From contig NZ_OW150024.1 of NCBI RefSeq assembly GCF_933509905.1, positions 1,104,001 to 1,168,000 of the forward strand: DNA of 64,000 nt, in the 5' to 3' direction. This document shows positions 18,518 to 26,812 of this stretch, one piece after another. This stretch comes from Trichlorobacter ammonificans. GTDB lineage: Bacteria; Desulfobacterota; Desulfuromonadia; Geobacterales; Pseudopelobacteraceae. A program made the translations under genes and the position numbers. The notes beneath the pieces were generated by a model. That model did no database searches. It had not been told where the DNA came from and worked only from the letters and a program-made list of their open reading frames with translations. The stretch's first letter is position 1. Each line of letters begins with the position of its first letter.

Positions 18518-18985
18518 ATGTTTCTCAATTCGTTGAAGTTTCGAGAAGTAACCGTTTTCAAACGTAAAAATATCCGCGGATTCGTGGGGGGAGTGCTGGG
18601 TCTTGCCGCCGGCATGAGTCTGACCACCACCATCATCCCGACCGCGGTCGCCACGGTTGTTGGGGGAGAGCCGTTTTTTGTCCGTTTTGCCCTGGCCGAG
18701 TACTTCGCCCATACTGCGTTGGTCTGGGGGGCAGCCGCCTGGGCTGCGGCCCGGATCGGCTCTTCACGCTTAGGGGCAGTGATCCTGGGGGCAACCGGCG
18801 CGGTTACCGGTCTGCTGCTGGCACTGGCCGCGCTGGGGAGCACGGCCGCCGTTCTGCTCTCGGCCAGCATTGGTTCGCTGGTCTACGGGATCATCGGCGG
18901 CCTGATCATCAGCGGCATCATGCCCGGCGACGATGAACGCCTGATGATCGACTTCGACCGGAAGAAGTCGGAAGAGAACAACTGA
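18518..18985 (+). CDS. small multi-pass membrane protein of unknown function
   Basis: A 155-residue protein with a basic N-terminus (residues 1-21, KFREVTVFKRKNIRG), then about four hydrophobic segments rich in Gly/Ala (FVGGVLGLAAGMSLTTTIIP, TALVWGAAAWAAA, LGAVILGATGAVTGLLLALA, IGSLVYGIIGGLIISGIM) and an acidic soluble tail. I do not recognise the family. It ends 31 bp before an NhaD antiporter gene and is probably cotranscribed with it, so a link to sodium/proton transport is possible but not shown. Confidence 0.65.
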   Translation: MFLNSLKFREVTVFKRKNIRGFVGGVLGLAAGMSLTTTIIPTAVATVVGGEPFFVRFALAEYFAHTALVWGAAAWAAARIGSSRLGAVILGATGAVTGLLLALAALGSTAAVLLSASIGSLVYGIIGGLIISGIMPGDDERLMIDFDRKKSEENN

Positions 18986-19016
18986 CCCACCACTACAGAG
19001 TTCAGAGGTACCCTCC

Positions 19017-20303
19017 ATGCTTACCATGCTTGTTGTTGTCTTTATCCTTGCCTATGCGGCAATAGTCTTCGAACACCCGCTCAAGGTGAACAAATCCGCT
19101 TCGGCCCTGCTGGGGGCCGGACTGCTCTGGACCATTTACGCTGTCTTGACCGGGGATCATCACCAGGTGTCCCATCAGCTGAACGAGTCGTTGGTCTCAA
19201 CCGCCCAGATCGTTTTTTTTCTGATGGGGGCCATGACCATCGTGGAGGTGGTTGACGCCCACAACGGCTTCGAGGTGATCACCTCCCGTATCAAGACCAC
19301 CAAGCTTTCCACCCTGATGTGGCTGGTGGGCTTTGTCACCTTTTTTCTCAGCGCGGTGCTGGACAACCTGACCACCACCATTGTGATGATTTCGCTCATG
19401 AAGAAACTGTTGGACAACCATGATGACCGGCTCTTCTTTGCCGGTATGATCGTGATTGCCGCCAATGCCGGCGGGGCCTGGTCCCCCATCGGTGACGTCA
19501 CCACCACCATGCTCTGGATCGGCGGGCAGATCACGACCATTGAAATTATCAAGGGGGTCTTTTTTGCGTCGGTGGTCAACCTGCTGGTGCCGCTCCTGGC
19601 GGTCAGCTACATGCTGAAAGGGCGTGCAGTGGTGCCGCCGCAGAAGGTGGTGGAGTGCGGCCATGCCGTCAAGACCACCCCGTTTGAACAGAGCCTGATG
19701 TTCTTCATGGGGATCGGTATCCTGGTGGCGGTGCCGGTGTTTAAAACGGTCACCCATCTGCCGCCCTTCATGGGGATACTGTTCGGCTTGGGGATTCTCT
19801 GGCTGGTGGGGGAGCTCTTGCACAGCAAAAAGGAGGACGAGCACAAGGAGCACCTGACCCTGGTGCGGGCACTGAAGCAGATCGATATGAGTTCCATCGT
19901 TTTTTTCATCGGTATACTGCTGGCAGTGGCCACCCTGGAGCATACCCATATCCTGTCCAACCTGGCCAGGTGGCTGGATCAGGCCGTGGGACGGCAGGAT
20001 GTGATCGTCACCATCATCGGCCTTGCCAGCGCCGTGGTGGATAACGTGCCGCTGGTGGCGGCTTCCATGGGGATGTACAGCCTGGCCCAGTATCCGCCGG
20101 ACAGCTTCCTGTGGGAGTTCATGGCCTATGCCGCCGGCACCGGAGGCTCGATCCTGATCATCGGTTCCGCTGCCGGGGTAGCAGCCATGGGACTGGAGAA
20201 GATCCATTTTTTCTGGTACGTGAAACGGATCAGTTGGCTGGCCCTGATCGGCTACTTCGGAGGCATTGCCGCCTATATCCTTCAGTACAGACTGCTTCAC
20301 TGA
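19017..20303 (+). CDS. nhaD: NhaD-type Na+/H+ antiporter (copy 1)
   Basis: A 428-residue antiporter of the NhaD/ion transporter superfamily, expected to export Na+ for H+ across the inner membrane. Diagnostic segments include FFLSAVLDNLTTTIVMISLM, IVIAANAGGAWSPIGDVTTT and GLASAVVDNVPLVAASMGMY, two inverted halves each with an Asp-Asn pair in a broken helix. GTGGSILIIGSAAGVAAMG near the C-terminus is also typical. SD AGAGG precedes the ATG. It lies 650 bp after a Na+ symporter and faces the kdpE-like gene. The natural inference is that it re-expels sodium brought in by the symporters. Confidence 0.88.
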   Translation: MLTMLVVVFILAYAAIVFEHPLKVNKSASALLGAGLLWTIYAVLTGDHHQVSHQLNESLVSTAQIVFFLMGAMTIVEVVDAHNGFEVITSRIKTTKLSTLMWLVGFVTFFLSAVLDNLTTTIVMISLMKKLLDNHDDRLFFAGMIVIAANAGGAWSPIGDVTTTMLWIGGQITTIEIIKGVFFASVVNLLVPLLAVSYMLKGRAVVPPQKVVECGHAVKTTPFEQSLMFFMGIGILVAVPVFKTVTHLPPFMGILFGLGILWLVGELLHSKKEDEHKEHLTLVRALKQIDMSSIVFFIGILLAVATLEHTHILSNLARWLDQAVGRQDVIVTIIGLASAVVDNVPLVAASMGMYSLAQYPPDSFLWEFMAYAAGTGGSILIIGSAAGVAAMGLEKIHFFWYVKRISWLALIGYFGGIAAYILQYRLLH

Positions 20304-20340
20304 AACAGCGCCGTCTGACCGACGGCTCCCGTTCAGACTG

Positions 20341-20373
20341 ACGCGCCCGGAGAGCAGATGCTCACGGGCGCGT
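20341..20373. terminator. hairpin between convergent nhaD and kdpE-like genes
   Basis: ACGCGCCCG (20341-20349) pairs with CGGGCGCGT (20365-20373) in a 9-bp stem around a 15-base loop. Only a short T run follows on the plus strand, so this may be a weak or bidirectional terminator. Confidence 0.55.
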
Positions 20374-20383
20374 TTGCAATGCA

Positions 20384-21100
20384 CTACTGCGGAAGGCTGT
20401 CCAGAGTCCGCAGCTTGTAGCCGACGCCGGGCTCCGTGATGATGTAGCGGGGACGGGAGGGGTCCGGTTCGATCTTGTGCCGAAGGTTGCTGATGTTTAC
20501 CCGCAGCACCTGAGGCTGATCAACGTAGGCTTCTCCCCAGAGCTCTTTAAGCAGGTGGTTGTGGGTCACCACCTTGCCCGCATGGGTAACCAGCAGGCGC
20601 AAGATGTCATACTCGGTCGGTGTCAGTGCCAGGTCGCTGCCACAGAGCGTGACCCGCCGACCGGCAAGATCAACCTCCAGTTCACCTGTTTTGAACATCG
20701 GCTGCGCAACCTGCACCACCCGACGCAGGGCAACCCGGATACGCGCCAGCAACTCGGCCATGCCAAATGGTTTGCTCAGGTAGTCGTCCGCTCCGGCATC
20801 CAGCGCCAGCACCTTGTCGTCCTCCCGCTCCCGTACCGACAGCACGATGATCGGTACCCCCGACCACTCCCGCAGTCGTCCGATAACCTCGACGCCGTCC
20901 ATGTCCGGTAACCCCAGATCAAGCAGGATCAGGTCCGGTTTGAAGAGAGCCGCCGCAGAAAGGGCGGCGGTGCCGCAATCCGCAACCTGGATGGTGAAAC
21001 CCTCGGCAGACAGTATGGAGCGAAGAAATTTCTGGATGGTGACCTCATCGTCCACCACCAGAATGCGGGCAGGAGTCGTCAGGTTCTTGTCAGGTGCCAT
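20384..21100 (-). CDS. kdpE: OmpR/KdpE-family response regulator
   Basis: A 238-residue response regulator: receiver domain (about 10-120) with acidic pair in ILVVDDE and phosphoacceptor Asp61 in LILLDLGLPDMDG, then an OmpR-type winged-helix DNA-binding domain ending SNLRHKIEPDPSRPRYIITEPGVGYKL. The closest family by pattern is KdpE. I set the start at the ATG at 21100 (MAPDKNLTTPARILVVDDE), overlapping the kinase gene's end by 11 bp; the longer frame to 21328 lies inside the kinase gene. No kdpFABC potassium pump genes are in the window, so the regulated genes may be the nearby transporters. Confidence 0.85.
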   Translation of the reverse strand: MAPDKNLTTPARILVVDDEVTIQKFLRSILSAEGFTIQVADCGTAALSAAALFKPDLILLDLGLPDMDGVEVIGRLREWSGVPIIVLSVREREDDKVLALDAGADDYLSKPFGMAELLARIRVALRRVVQVAQPMFKTGELEVDLAGRRVTLCGSDLALTPTEYDILRLLVTHAGKVVTHNHLLKELWGEAYVDQPQVLRVNISNLRHKIEPDPSRPRYIITEPGVGYKLRTLDSLPQ

Positions 21101-22652
21101 GGTGAGTGTCCTGGTGCTGCTGTGCTGTGGGAGGCAGCGGAATTGAAAAGGTGACGCAGAGACCGCCGCCTTCCCTGTTGTGGGCGTGGATGGTGCCACT
21201 GTGGGCCTCGACAATACCGTGACAGATGGAGAGCCCCAGGCCGGTACCGCTGACTCCCTCCGGCACCGGTACGCGGTAGAACTTATCGAAAATCCGCTCC
21301 AGCTCCTGGTCGGGGATGCCGGGGCCATGGTCTGCCGTCATGATCATCAGCGCGTCGGGTGTACACCAGGCCGAAATTTCCAGGGCGCTGCCGGCCGGCG
21401 AATATTTGAGTGCATTGTCCAGCAGATTGATCAGCACCTGATTCATCAGGGCCATGTCCATGGGCACCAGCGGCAGGTCCGGCGCGAGGGTGACGGTGAC
21501 CGGTCGATTGAGCAATTGACGTTCCATCGCCCCCAAGGCGCAACCGATCAGATCCTGCACGTCACAGGGTTCCATTCTCAGAATCACGTCTCCGGCCTCC
21601 AGCCGGGTCATATCGAGCAGTTTTCCCACGAATCGATTGAGCCGATCAGCCTCACCCCGGGCATTCTCCAGCAGTTCGCGGCGGATCGTGGCATTGAGCC
21701 GGTCACCTTCCTCCAGAATGCTGCTCAGCACGCCGGTGATGGTGGAAAGGGGGGTGCGCAGATCGTGGGATACCGAGTTCAGTAGCGCCCGTTCCAGCTT
21801 CTGGCGTGCCCGCAGGTTTTGCGCCTGCTCTGCCTGATGCGCCAGCTCGACCCGCTCCAGGGCAAGGGCCGCCTGGGTGGCGAAGGCGTCCAGCAGGCGG
21901 CGGACCTGGCCGGGCGATTCTGCCGCCTCACCTGACAGTACTACTGCCAGCACGCCGAACGTATGGTTCGGGGTCGTCAAGGGAAAGCAGCAGTACGTTC
22001 CCTGAAAGGGGCGATACCGTTCGGTGTAGTGACCGGTTTCCCCTGCCTCCACAGCTGTTGCCCGCTCTTCGTCGTCAAGAACGAACGCATCACGCACTTC
22101 AAGCAGTTCCAGCTGCTCTCCACGCTTCAGGAACAGGGCTGACGGCACGGCCAAGGTCGCTGCGATATTGGCCACCACCGTGGCTGCAATGGCAGAGCTG
22201 TCCGTTACCGTCACCAGTTCACGGCTGAGCCGGTACAGGCTGGCGGTTTCGGCTTCGCGTATCCGCAGGGCTTCCGCCCGTTCACGGGCCTTGGTCACCA
22301 GGGAGCTGATGACGCTTCCGGTCACCAGAAGGCCGAAAAAAATGCCCAGATATTCCTTATGCTGGAAGTCGAAACCGATACGCGGCGGAATATAGAGAAA
22401 GTTGTGCAGAAAGGCGCTCAGCACCACCGCCAGAATGGCCGGCTTGAGGCCGACATTGAGGGCTGCCAGTACCACCGTCACCAGATAGACCATCAATAGG
22501 TTAAGCGGCGGAAGGAAGTGGCGCAACACCTCGCATACCAGGGTTGCTGCCGCAACCAGCAGAATGCTTGCCGGGTAGCCGAGCGCGGTGGACGAGCCCA
22601 GCAAGCAGGACAGACGTTGCAGTTTATCGCTCTTGTCCAGAGCCACATTCAT
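21090..22652 (-). CDS. kdpD: short KdpD-like sensor histidine kinase (no N-terminal KdpD/USP domains)
   Basis: A 520-residue kinase built like the C-terminal two thirds of KdpD: DUF4118 membrane module with about four helices (residues 20-120, LPPLNLLMVYLVTVVLAALN), a GAF-like domain (about 150-270), HisKA with His296 in SVSHDLRTPLSTITG, and HATPase with NQVLINLLDNALKYSPAG and GTGLGLSICHG. The N-terminal KdpD sensor and UspA-like domains of full-length KdpD (about 890 residues) are absent. The frame could start at 22739, but the ATG at 22652 has GGAGA upstream and the extra segment is unlike the family. It overlaps the regulator gene, so the pair is translationally coupled. The signal sensed is unknown. 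Confidence 0.82.
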   Translation of the reverse strand: MNVALDKSDKLQRLSCLLGSSTALGYPASILLVAAATLVCEVLRHFLPPLNLLMVYLVTVVLAALNVGLKPAILAVVLSAFLHNFLYIPPRIGFDFQHKEYLGIFFGLLVTGSVISSLVTKARERAEALRIREAETASLYRLSRELVTVTDSSAIAATVVANIAATLAVPSALFLKRGEQLELLEVRDAFVLDDEERATAVEAGETGHYTERYRPFQGTYCCFPLTTPNHTFGVLAVVLSGEAAESPGQVRRLLDAFATQAALALERVELAHQAEQAQNLRARQKLERALLNSVSHDLRTPLSTITGVLSSILEEGDRLNATIRRELLENARGEADRLNRFVGKLLDMTRLEAGDVILRMEPCDVQDLIGCALGAMERQLLNRPVTVTLAPDLPLVPMDMALMNQVLINLLDNALKYSPAGSALEISAWCTPDALMIMTADHGPGIPDQELERIFDKFYRVPVPEGVSGTGLGLSICHGIVEAHSGTIHAHNREGGGLCVTFSIPLPPTAQQHQDTHHGT

Positions 22653-22845
22653 GGTGTCCGTCTCCGCGATTCTCGGTGAACTGCTCCCCATTCGGCAGGT
22701 TGGACCGGAAGAGTAGAGGGCGTAGCCGGCAGTTGTCAACAGTTTGCTTTTCTCTTCCTCATCAGTCGCTCACCAGGGGTCGCCCGCAGGATACATTAGT
22801 CGAAATTCAATATATTTATGTTTTTTTTATCTGCATTGTTTGGTT

Positions 22846-22874
22846 TTGACAAACAGCACTTTGTTGGTTGTCAA
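22846..22874. promoter_or_regulatory. operator-like inverted repeat with two-turn spacing
   Basis: TTGACAA (22846-22852) and TTGTCAA (22868-22874) are perfect inverted 7-mers whose centres are 22 bp apart, two helical turns, as expected for a dimeric regulator. It lies about 200 bp upstream of the kinase gene. The binding protein is unknown; the KdpE-like regulator or IclR are candidates. Confidence 0.35.
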
Positions 22875-22953
22875 GGTTTGTTGCTGGTAAATGTTTTTAT
22901 AAACTTCTAAAAACATTGAATAAATTTTGATTATGTGGGTGTCGTAATAATTG

Positions 22954-22982
22954 TTGACACTCGCATAATATCGTACTATTAA
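22954..22982 (+). promoter_or_regulatory. candidate sigma-70 promoter of the second IclR cassette
   Basis: TTGACA (22954-22959), 17-bp spacer and TATTAA (22977-22982). This leaves an untranslated leader of about 180 bases before the IclR ATG at 23171. Confidence 0.45.
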
Positions 22983-23170
22983 TTTTGTAAAGCTGTTTTG
23001 CAAACAATATTTTAAAATTATGAATAAAGATTTTGTAAAGATTTGATGCGACCGCGCCTGCGGTGGAGCGGCTGGTTGATGCGGCGGGTTGCGATGGGTC
23101 GACAGCCAGGGCATGGCGACATGCTACGAGCTGTTTTTTAATAAACTCAGCATAGTGTGGAGGTCACGGT

Positions 23171-23932
23171 ATGAGAGAAAAAGGTCACTATTCGGTACAG
23201 GCTGTTGTCAAGGCCCTTGAGTTGCTTGAGGCCCTTGCCGGAGATGTGGAGAGTCCCACGATTCCACTGTTGGCCAGCAAGCTGTCGCTCAGCCGCAACA
23301 AAACCTTTCGTCTGCTGGCGACCCTTGAGGAAAAGGGGCTGGTTGAGCGGAACGGCGACAGCGGTACGTTTCAGCTCGGGGTCCAGGCATTTGAAATGGC
23401 GCAGCATATTCTCAAGAGCGCCAGCCTGCTCAAAATGGCCCAGCCGGTGATGGAAGAGCTGGCCCGCAAGCTGGATGAGGCGGTCTACATTACGGTCATG
23501 AGCAACGATGAAGTGCTCTTCCTGGACATGGTGGATTGTCTGCAGCAGGTGAAGGCGGTGGACATGGTGGGCAAACGCTTTCCTTTCTTCACCAACGCGG
23601 CCGGCAAGGTGATCAAGTCGCTCAGTTCTCCGGACCTGCTGACCCGTGGCAGGCGCCGCCGCGATATTCCTGACCCGGAGGCGCTGGAGCGTGAGCTGCA
23701 GGAGATCCGCAAGCGGGGTGTTGCGGTGGATTTCAACGGTCTGGGTGACGGGCTGTGCGCCGTGGCCGTGGCGATCCGGGACTATGCCGGCAAGGTGGTC
23801 TGCTCGCTGACGGTGCTGGCGCCGGCGTTCCGCATGATTCAGGACCGCCTTGAAAGGGAAGTGATCCCCTGCATGCTGGAGGGAGCGGAGACGTTGTCGA
23901 GCAAGTTCGGATACTCGCGGGCCTATGCCTGA
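23171..23932 (+). CDS. IclR family transcriptional regulator (copy 2)
   Basis: A 253-residue regulator with the same layout as the one at 15385-16158: winged HTH (about 8-72, recognition LSRNKTFRLLATLEEKGLVE) and IclR effector domain. A stretch of about 38 residues starting LDMVDCLQQVKAVDMVG is identical in the two, and their DNA there differs only at scattered, mainly silent positions. N-terminal residues differ more. SD GGAGG stands 7 bp before the ATG. It precedes a DUF4212-symporter pair and is the likely local regulator. Two paralogues with shared effector domains could respond to one ligand at separate promoters. Confidence 0.9.
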   Translation: MREKGHYSVQAVVKALELLEALAGDVESPTIPLLASKLSLSRNKTFRLLATLEEKGLVERNGDSGTFQLGVQAFEMAQHILKSASLLKMAQPVMEELARKLDEAVYITVMSNDEVLFLDMVDCLQQVKAVDMVGKRFPFFTNAAGKVIKSLSSPDLLTRGRRRRDIPDPEALERELQEIRKRGVAVDFNGLGDGLCAVAVAIRDYAGKVVCSLTVLAPAFRMIQDRLEREVIPCMLEGAETLSSKFGYSRAYA

Positions 23933-24126
23933 AGGGCAAGAGGTCGCGAAGGCGATACTGACTTCGGTTCAGCGCCCGGAACAGGATACGAAACGGCAGG
24001 GGCAGAACATGCCCACGGAGAAAGGAGGGAAACGGCCGGCGTACGATTTCGGGCACACGGTAACAACGGCAGTTGATGATGAAGAAATAGCACGGAAAAA
24101 ACGGAGAAACAGAAAGGAGGCAGTAT

Positions 24127-24381
24127 ATGGATAAAAGTGGTCAGGCCTACTGGCAAGAAGTGCTCAAGCTACTGGCCGGAGTGCTCGTCGTGTGGTTCTT
24201 GGTATCCTACGGATGCGGCATCCTGTTCGCGCAGGCTCTCAACAACATACATTTGGGAGGCTACCCGCTCGGCTTCTGGTTCGCGCATCAGGGTTCCATA
24301 TATGCGTTTGTTGCCATCATCTTTATTTTCGCCAAGCTGATGGGCAACCTCGACAAGAAATTTGACGTTCACGAAGAATAG
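24127..24381 (+). CDS. DUF4212 small membrane subunit of sodium:solute symporter (copy 2)
   Basis: An 84-residue protein with two transmembrane segments and the DUF4212 core GGYPLGFWFAHQGS, ending NLDKKFDVHEE. It is a clear paralogue of the 16328-16585 product. The ATG follows AAAGGAGG, and the symporter starts 15 bp after the stop behind its own AGAGGAGG. The tight spacing supports a two-subunit transporter. Confidence 0.88.
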   Translation: MDKSGQAYWQEVLKLLAGVLVVWFLVSYGCGILFAQALNNIHLGGYPLGFWFAHQGSIYAFVAIIFIFAKLMGNLDKKFDVHEE

Positions 24382-24396
24382 AGGAGGCATACATAC

Positions 24397-26205
24397 ATGG
24401 AACTGCAAACTATGACCTATCTTGTTGTCGGCCTCACCTTTGCGCTCTACATCGGCATTGCCGTATGGTCGCGGGCCGGCAGCACCAGTGAATTCTACGT
24501 GGCCGGCGGCGGCGTCCATCCGGTCGTGAACGGCATGGCAACCGCAGCAGACTGGATGTCGGCCGCTTCGTTCATCTCCATGGCCGGTATGATTGCAAGC
24601 ATGGGCTACGGCGGCGGTTTGTTCCTGATGGGTTGGACCGGCGGCTACGTGTTGATGGCCTGTCTGCTGGCCCCCTACCTGCGCAAGTTCGGCAAGTTCA
24701 CCGTGGCCTCCTTTGTGCAGGAGCGGTACTACTCAAAAACAGCGGCAGCAGTCTCGGTTATCTGTCTGCTGGTCATGTCCATCACCTACATCATCGGCCA
24801 GATGACCGGTGTCGGCGTCACCTTCTCCCGCTTTCTGGGGGTTTCCAATGACATGGGCATCTACATCGGTATGGCCATCGTGTTCTCCTACGCCGTATTC
24901 GGCGGCATGAAAGGGATCACCTATACTCAGGTGGCCCAGTATATCGTGCTGATCCTGGCCTATACTGTTCCGGCTATCTTTATCGCCTTCCAGTTGACCG
25001 GCAACCCGATCCCGCAGCTTGGCCTCGGTTCTGACATCGTTGGCACCAACACCGCCCTGCTGACCAAACTGAACCAGGTGATCACCGACCTGGGCTTTGG
25101 CGAGTACACCTCCCAGATGCCGGGCAGCAAGCTGAACATGTTTGTCTACACGGTTTCGTTGATGATCGGTACTGCCGGTCTGCCCCACGTTATCATCCGT
25201 TTCTTCACCGTGCCGACGGTTGCCTCGGCCCGCTCTTCAGCAGGCTGGGCCCTGGTTTTCATCGCCCTGCTGTATACCACCGCCCCGGCTGTGGCTGCCA
25301 TGGCCCGCTACAACCTGCATGCCACCATGACCCCGGCGGTCAAAACCGGTGGCGACGTTTTCGCGGCTGAAGGCAGTCTGCTGCATGAGCAGCGCCCCGA
25401 CTGGATGAAGCGCTGGGAGAAGACCGGCCTGCTGAAGTGGCAGGACAAGAACAACGACGGCCGCATCCAGTACTACAACGACAAGTCCAAGGACCAGGCG
25501 TTCAACGACAAGGCAAAGGCAGCAGGCTGGGCCGGTAACGAGCTGACCGTCAACGCCGATATCATCGTGCTGGCCAACCCGGAAATCGCCCTGCTGCCCA
25601 ACTGGGTTATCGCCCTGGTGGCAGCCGGCGGCATTGCCGCCGCCCTTTCAACGGCAGCCGGTCTGTTGCTGGCCATCTCCGCCGCCTTCTCCCATGACCT
25701 GATGAAAAAGATCTTCATGCCCGACCTCTCTGAAAAAGGTGAGCTCATGTCAGGCAAGATCGCCATGGTCTTCGCCATCCTTGTGGCCGGTTGGCTGGGG
25801 CTCAACCCTCCGGGCTTTGCCGCCGGTACCGTGGCCCTGGCCTTCGGTATTGCCGCCAGCACCATCTTCCCGGTGCTGATGATGGGCATCTTCAACAAGA
25901 AGATGAACAAGGAAGGGGCCATTGCCGGTATGCTGGCCGGTCTGTTCATAGTGCTCTTCTACGTGTTCGCCCACAAAGGTATCTTCTTTATCAAGGGCAC
26001 TGAGTATCTGGGCCTGATCGGCGGCGCCAACTCCTTCTTCGGGATCACCCCGGAGGCTTTCGGCACCATCGGCGCACTGACCAACTTCCTGGTTGCCTAT
26101 GTGGTTAGCAAGATGACCCCGGAATGTCCGGAGCATATTCAGCACCTGGTTGAGGATGTGCGTACCCCCCGTGGCGCTGCCAAGTCTGTTGAAGGTGCCC
26201 ACTAG
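24397..26205 (+). CDS. sodium:solute (acetate-type) symporter, DUF4212-linked (copy 2)
   Basis: A 602-residue SSS-family transporter, strongly similar to copy 1 over its length (ATAADWMSAASFISMAGMI, GTAGLPHVIIRFFTVP, VAAGGIAAALSTAAGLLLA). The hydrophilic insertion is longer and again carries an EF-hand-like loop, DKNNDGRIQYYN, starting at residue 350. The C-terminal part differs, with an extra segment HKGIFFIKGTEYLGLIGG. Import of acetate or a related carboxylate with Na+ is inferred from the family. Retention of two similar cassettes suggests different affinity, substrate or expression condition. Confidence 0.88.
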   Translation: MELQTMTYLVVGLTFALYIGIAVWSRAGSTSEFYVAGGGVHPVVNGMATAADWMSAASFISMAGMIASMGYGGGLFLMGWTGGYVLMACLLAPYLRKFGKFTVASFVQERYYSKTAAAVSVICLLVMSITYIIGQMTGVGVTFSRFLGVSNDMGIYIGMAIVFSYAVFGGMKGITYTQVAQYIVLILAYTVPAIFIAFQLTGNPIPQLGLGSDIVGTNTALLTKLNQVITDLGFGEYTSQMPGSKLNMFVYTVSLMIGTAGLPHVIIRFFTVPTVASARSSAGWALVFIALLYTTAPAVAAMARYNLHATMTPAVKTGGDVFAAEGSLLHEQRPDWMKRWEKTGLLKWQDKNNDGRIQYYNDKSKDQAFNDKAKAAGWAGNELTVNADIIVLANPEIALLPNWVIALVAAGGIAAALSTAAGLLLAISAAFSHDLMKKIFMPDLSEKGELMSGKIAMVFAILVAGWLGLNPPGFAAGTVALAFGIAASTIFPVLMMGIFNKKMNKEGAIAGMLAGLFIVLFYVFAHKGIFFIKGTEYLGLIGGANSFFGITPEAFGTIGALTNFLVAYVVSKMTPECPEHIQHLVEDVRTPRGAAKSVEGAH

Positions 26206-26242
26206 CCGGACGACCGGCTGCGTGACCACGCGCTGGAACCGC

Positions 26243-26269
26243 AAGCCCCGCCGGAACCCGGCGGGGCTT
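26243..26269 (+). terminator. strong hairpin after symporter 2
   Basis: AAGCCCCGCCGG (26243-26254) and CCGGCGGGGCTT (26258-26269) form a perfect 12-bp stem with a 3-base loop, 37 bp past the stop codon. There is no T tract, so it may stabilise the 3' end or act as a partial terminator. Confidence 0.55.
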
Positions 26270-26339
26270 GTATGCACGAACCTGTTGACGGATTCTGCAG
26301 ACTGTGACACCAAACGTCTGTTACCCTTGGAGTGATACG

Positions 26340-26744
26340 ATGATCTTTGATGCGGCTACAGCTTTGATCTGGATTCTCTATCTGGCGCTTTTCCCGATGG
26401 CCTTCTACTGGTTCCGCCGAGCCTGGCGGATTTTTGTCAACAAGGATTACAGCGAGGTGGCTGTCAAAAAGGGGCTTTCGCCGGCCAACCCCGAAAAGTG
26501 GGCCACGGTTACCGGCGTCGTCAATATGCTTGCCGGTGGTGCAGCCACCTGGATCATTGTCGGCGTTGCCCTGTATATCGCCACCGGTATCCTGATCGGT
26601 CCGTTCAATTCATTTGACGGTTGGAACGCCTACGCCGGAAGCACCATCTGGCTGAAGCTGATCATTGATTTCATCATAAAACGCCAGGCTCATCCGATCG
26701 TATTCGGCAAAAAGAACAAAGAAACGGCACAGACCTGTTTCTGA
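26340..26744 (+). CDS. small membrane protein of unknown function before nhaD copy 2
   Basis: A 134-residue protein with hydrophobic segments at about 5-25 (ALIWILYLALFPMAFYWF) and 66-88 (NMLAGGAATWIIVGVALYIA) and a possible third near 105-118. It has a basic tail with RQAHPIVFGKKNKE. The start ATG at 26340 has TTGGAG upstream. I do not recognise the family. It ends 68 bp before an NhaD gene, as the other small membrane protein (18518-18985) ends 31 bp before nhaD copy 1, though the two small proteins are not similar to each other by eye. Confidence 0.65.
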   Translation: MIFDAATALIWILYLALFPMAFYWFRRAWRIFVNKDYSEVAVKKGLSPANPEKWATVTGVVNMLAGGAATWIIVGVALYIATGILIGPFNSFDGWNAYAGSTIWLKLIIDFIIKRQAHPIVFGKKNKETAQTCF

Positions 26745-26812
26745 CGCCCGTCACCTGACACTTTCCGGTAATGCCGGTTGCTGGTTATTCACGTTTGTCC
26801 GGAGGGACACCT

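Larger units (their letters stand above)
22653..23170. other. AT-rich divergent intergenic region (518 bp)
   Basis: No convincing gene. It holds a TTGACAA...TTGTCAA inverted repeat (22846-22874), a candidate promoter for the second IclR gene (22954-22982) and long A/T tracts at 22800-23040, then a GC-rich stretch before the IclR start. It serves as the likely control region for both the kinase pair and the second cassette. Confidence 0.55.

Noticed and set aside
21101-21328. 76-codon N-terminal extension of the KdpE-like regulator
   Set aside because: It lies wholly within the kinase gene in another frame and the receiver domain begins right after the ATG at 21100.
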